Origin: Streptomyces sp. NBC_00620 | Lineage (GTDB): Bacteria; Actinomycetota; Actinomycetes; Streptomycetales; Streptomycetaceae | DNA: 64,000 nt | Direction of reading: 5' to 3' | NCBI RefSeq assembly: GCF_026341825.1 | Contig: NZ_JAPENY010000002.1 | Coordinates: forward strand, 1,178,001-1,242,000 | Program-made: the position numbers and the translations under genes | Notes under the pieces: generated by a model | The model's database searches: none | What the model was told of the DNA's origin: nothing | What the model saw: the letters and a program-made list of their open reading frames with translations, nothing else | Shown here: one piece after another, positions 62,849-64,000 of the stretch | Numbering within the stretch: position 1 is the first letter of the stretch | Layout of the letters: each line of letters begins with the position of its first letter

Positions 62849-64000
62849 ATGCCCGCATCTCCGAGCACCGCCCGGGCCATCAACGACCGCCTCGCCCTGC
62901 GCCTCATGCAGCAGGAGGGCCCTTTGACGGCAGGGCAGTTGAAGCAGCTCACCGGACTGTCCCGGCCCAGCGTCGCCGACCTCGTCGAGCGCCTCGCCGC
63001 CGCCGGGCTGATCGCGGTGGTGGGGGAGTCGGGGTCGCAGCGGCGCGGTCCGAACGCGCGGTTGTACGGGATCGTCGCCGACCGGGCGCACCTGGCGGCC
63101 CTCGACGTCCGCACCGAGGGCGTCTCCGTGGTCGTCTCCGACCTGCTCGGCACCGAACTCGCGCGGGCCTCGGTGCCCATCACGGACGACGCGGGCACCG
63201 GGCCGGCCGTCGAGCAGGCGGTGGCGCTGGTGGAGCGCGTGGCCAAGGAGGCCGGAGCCGAGCGGCTGCACACCGTCGGCATCGGCGCCCCCGGCCTCAT
63301 CGACCCCTCCACCGGCGAGCTCCGCGACTCCTCCGGCCTTCCCGAGTGGCACCGCCGCCTGGTCGCCGCCCTTCAGGAGCGCCTTCCCACCGCCCGCGTC
63401 CTGGTCGAGAACGAGACGAATCTCGCCGCCCTCGCCGAACAGCGCGACGGCGCCGCCGGCGACCGCGACACCTTCGTGCTGCTGTGGCTCGGCCACGGCA
63501 CCGGCGCGGCCGTCGTCCTTGACGGCGCCCTCCGGCGCGGTGCCTCCGGCGGCACCGGCGAGATCGGCTTCCTGCCGGTGCCGGGTACCGCGACCCTGCC
63601 GTCGGCGACGGACTGCGAGGGCGGCTTCCACTCGCTCGCCGGGGCGGCGGCGATCGCGGGGCTCGCTGCGCAGTACGGCCTCGTGGCGGAGGAGGTGCCG
63701 CACGAGCCGTACGCGGCGGCGCTGGTGAGGAAGGCGGTCGGTGCGCACGCGGAGGAGCCCGCCGGACGTTTCCTCGATGTCCTCGCCGACCGCCTCGCCA
63801 TCGGTGCCGCCTCCGTCGTCGCCGTGCTGGACCCCGGCTGCGTGGTCCTGGGCGGTGAGGTCGGGCAGGCCGGTGGGGACGTACTCGCCGCGCTGGTCGC
63901 GGAGCGGCTCGTAGGGATGTCTCCGTTGCCCGTGGAGGTGCGCGCGAGCGTGCTGGGCGGGGGCGCGGTGCTGCGCGGCGCGCTGCTCACGGCGCGCGAC
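62849..64000 (+). CDS. rokL6: ROK family transcriptional regulator (partial, runs off window)
   Basis: The first 384 codons of a ROK regulator. An N-terminal winged HTH (about 5-65; LMQQEGPLTAGQLKQLTGLS and RPSVADLVERLAAAGLI) is followed by the ROK sugar-kinase-like fold (VGIGAPGLIDPSTGELRDS and GGTGEIGFLPVPG). The usual zinc motif CxCGxxGC and the kinase DxGxT loop are not seen, so it probably does not phosphorylate sugar. The ATG at 62849 begins MPASPSTARAIN; GGAAGG lies upstream. The frame stays open to the last base of the window, so the gene is cut. The name is by position and operator match. Confidence 0.87.
   Translation, partial: MPASPSTARAINDRLALRLMQQEGPLTAGQLKQLTGLSRPSVADLVERLAAAGLIAVVGESGSQRRGPNARLYGIVADRAHLAALDVRTEGVSVVVSDLLGTELARASVPITDDAGTGPAVEQAVALVERVAKEAGAERLHTVGIGAPGLIDPSTGELRDSSGLPEWHRRLVAALQERLPTARVLVENETNLAALAEQRDGAAGDRDTFVLLWLGHGTGAAVVLDGALRRGASGGTGEIGFLPVPGTATLPSATDCEGGFHSLAGAAAIAGLAAQYGLVAEEVPHEPYAAALVRKAVGAHAEEPAGRFLDVLADRLAIGAASVVAVLDPGCVVLGGEVGQAGGDVLAALVAERLVGMSPLPVEVRASVLGGGAVLRGALLTARD

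Noticed and set aside
61444-63522. 692-codon open frame on the plus strand across the MFS, operator and ROK regions
   Set aside because: It runs through an operator and through two genes with clear motifs, and its sequence is Arg/His/Gln-rich without domains.

Overview
The window is GC-rich actinobacterial chromosome, almost certainly Streptomyces. The evidence is strong G/C third-position bias, frequent GTG/TTG starts, overlapping stop/start codons, and marker genes such as bldD (with its c-di-GMP motif), the sIHF nucleoid protein, actinobacterial-type EF-P and PriA, and PyrR. From memory, gene order matches the S. coelicolor rpsD-alaS-aro-bldD-pyr-metK-priA-rpe-ROK segment (SCO1505 down to SCO1447) read in the opposite direction. 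No tRNA, rRNA, insertion sequence, phage, CRISPR array or attachment site was seen.

Layout. 1-16.3 kb holds rpsD, a convergent STAND ATPase without a DNA-binding domain, then one long co-directional run: two small membrane-linked proteins, alaS, ruvX, mltG, aroE, aroC, aroK, aroB, a P-loop kinase, an M24 peptidase-like protein, efp and nusB. Two perfect hairpins separate nusB from the opposing bldD. 17.0-27.2 kb is the pyrimidine operon pyrR-pyrB-pyrC-(membrane protein)-carA-carB-pyrD-pyrF, headed by a PyrR-type RNA element overlapping the pyrR ribosome binding site and interrupted by a hairpin before pyrD. 27.3-41.4 kb holds sihF, gmk, rpoZ, coaBC, metK, a helicase-dead priA, an HTH protein, fmt, rsmB, an MMPL transporter, rpe and a SorC-type regulator.

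41.5-64 kb is more accessory. It contains a lipobox RNase with a barstar-like inhibitor, guaB1 (probable GMP reductase), a second HTH protein, an amino-acid permease with an Lrp regulator, and a GntR-controlled ABC importer whose operon ends in a HAD-EEP phosphatase fusion. These are followed by a flavin amino-acid 2-monooxygenase with a nitrilase-family amidase, a GH6 glycosidase, a nucleobase permease, a polysaccharide lyase, a thioesterase, and a divergent MFS transporter/ROK regulator pair. The ROK gene runs off the end.

How it fits together: the left two thirds is housekeeping (translation, shikimate pathway, UMP and GMP synthesis, SAM, CoA, formyl-Met-tRNA, developmental control by BldD and sIHF). 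The right third is nutrient sensing and uptake with candidate operators next to several regulators. The best candidates for a little-described system are the GntR/ABC/HAD-EEP operon (46.8-53.3 kb), the 2-monooxygenase/amidase pair (53.6-56.1 kb) and the lipobox RNase/barstar pair (41.5-42.4 kb). Operon and operator statements are inferences from sequence alone.
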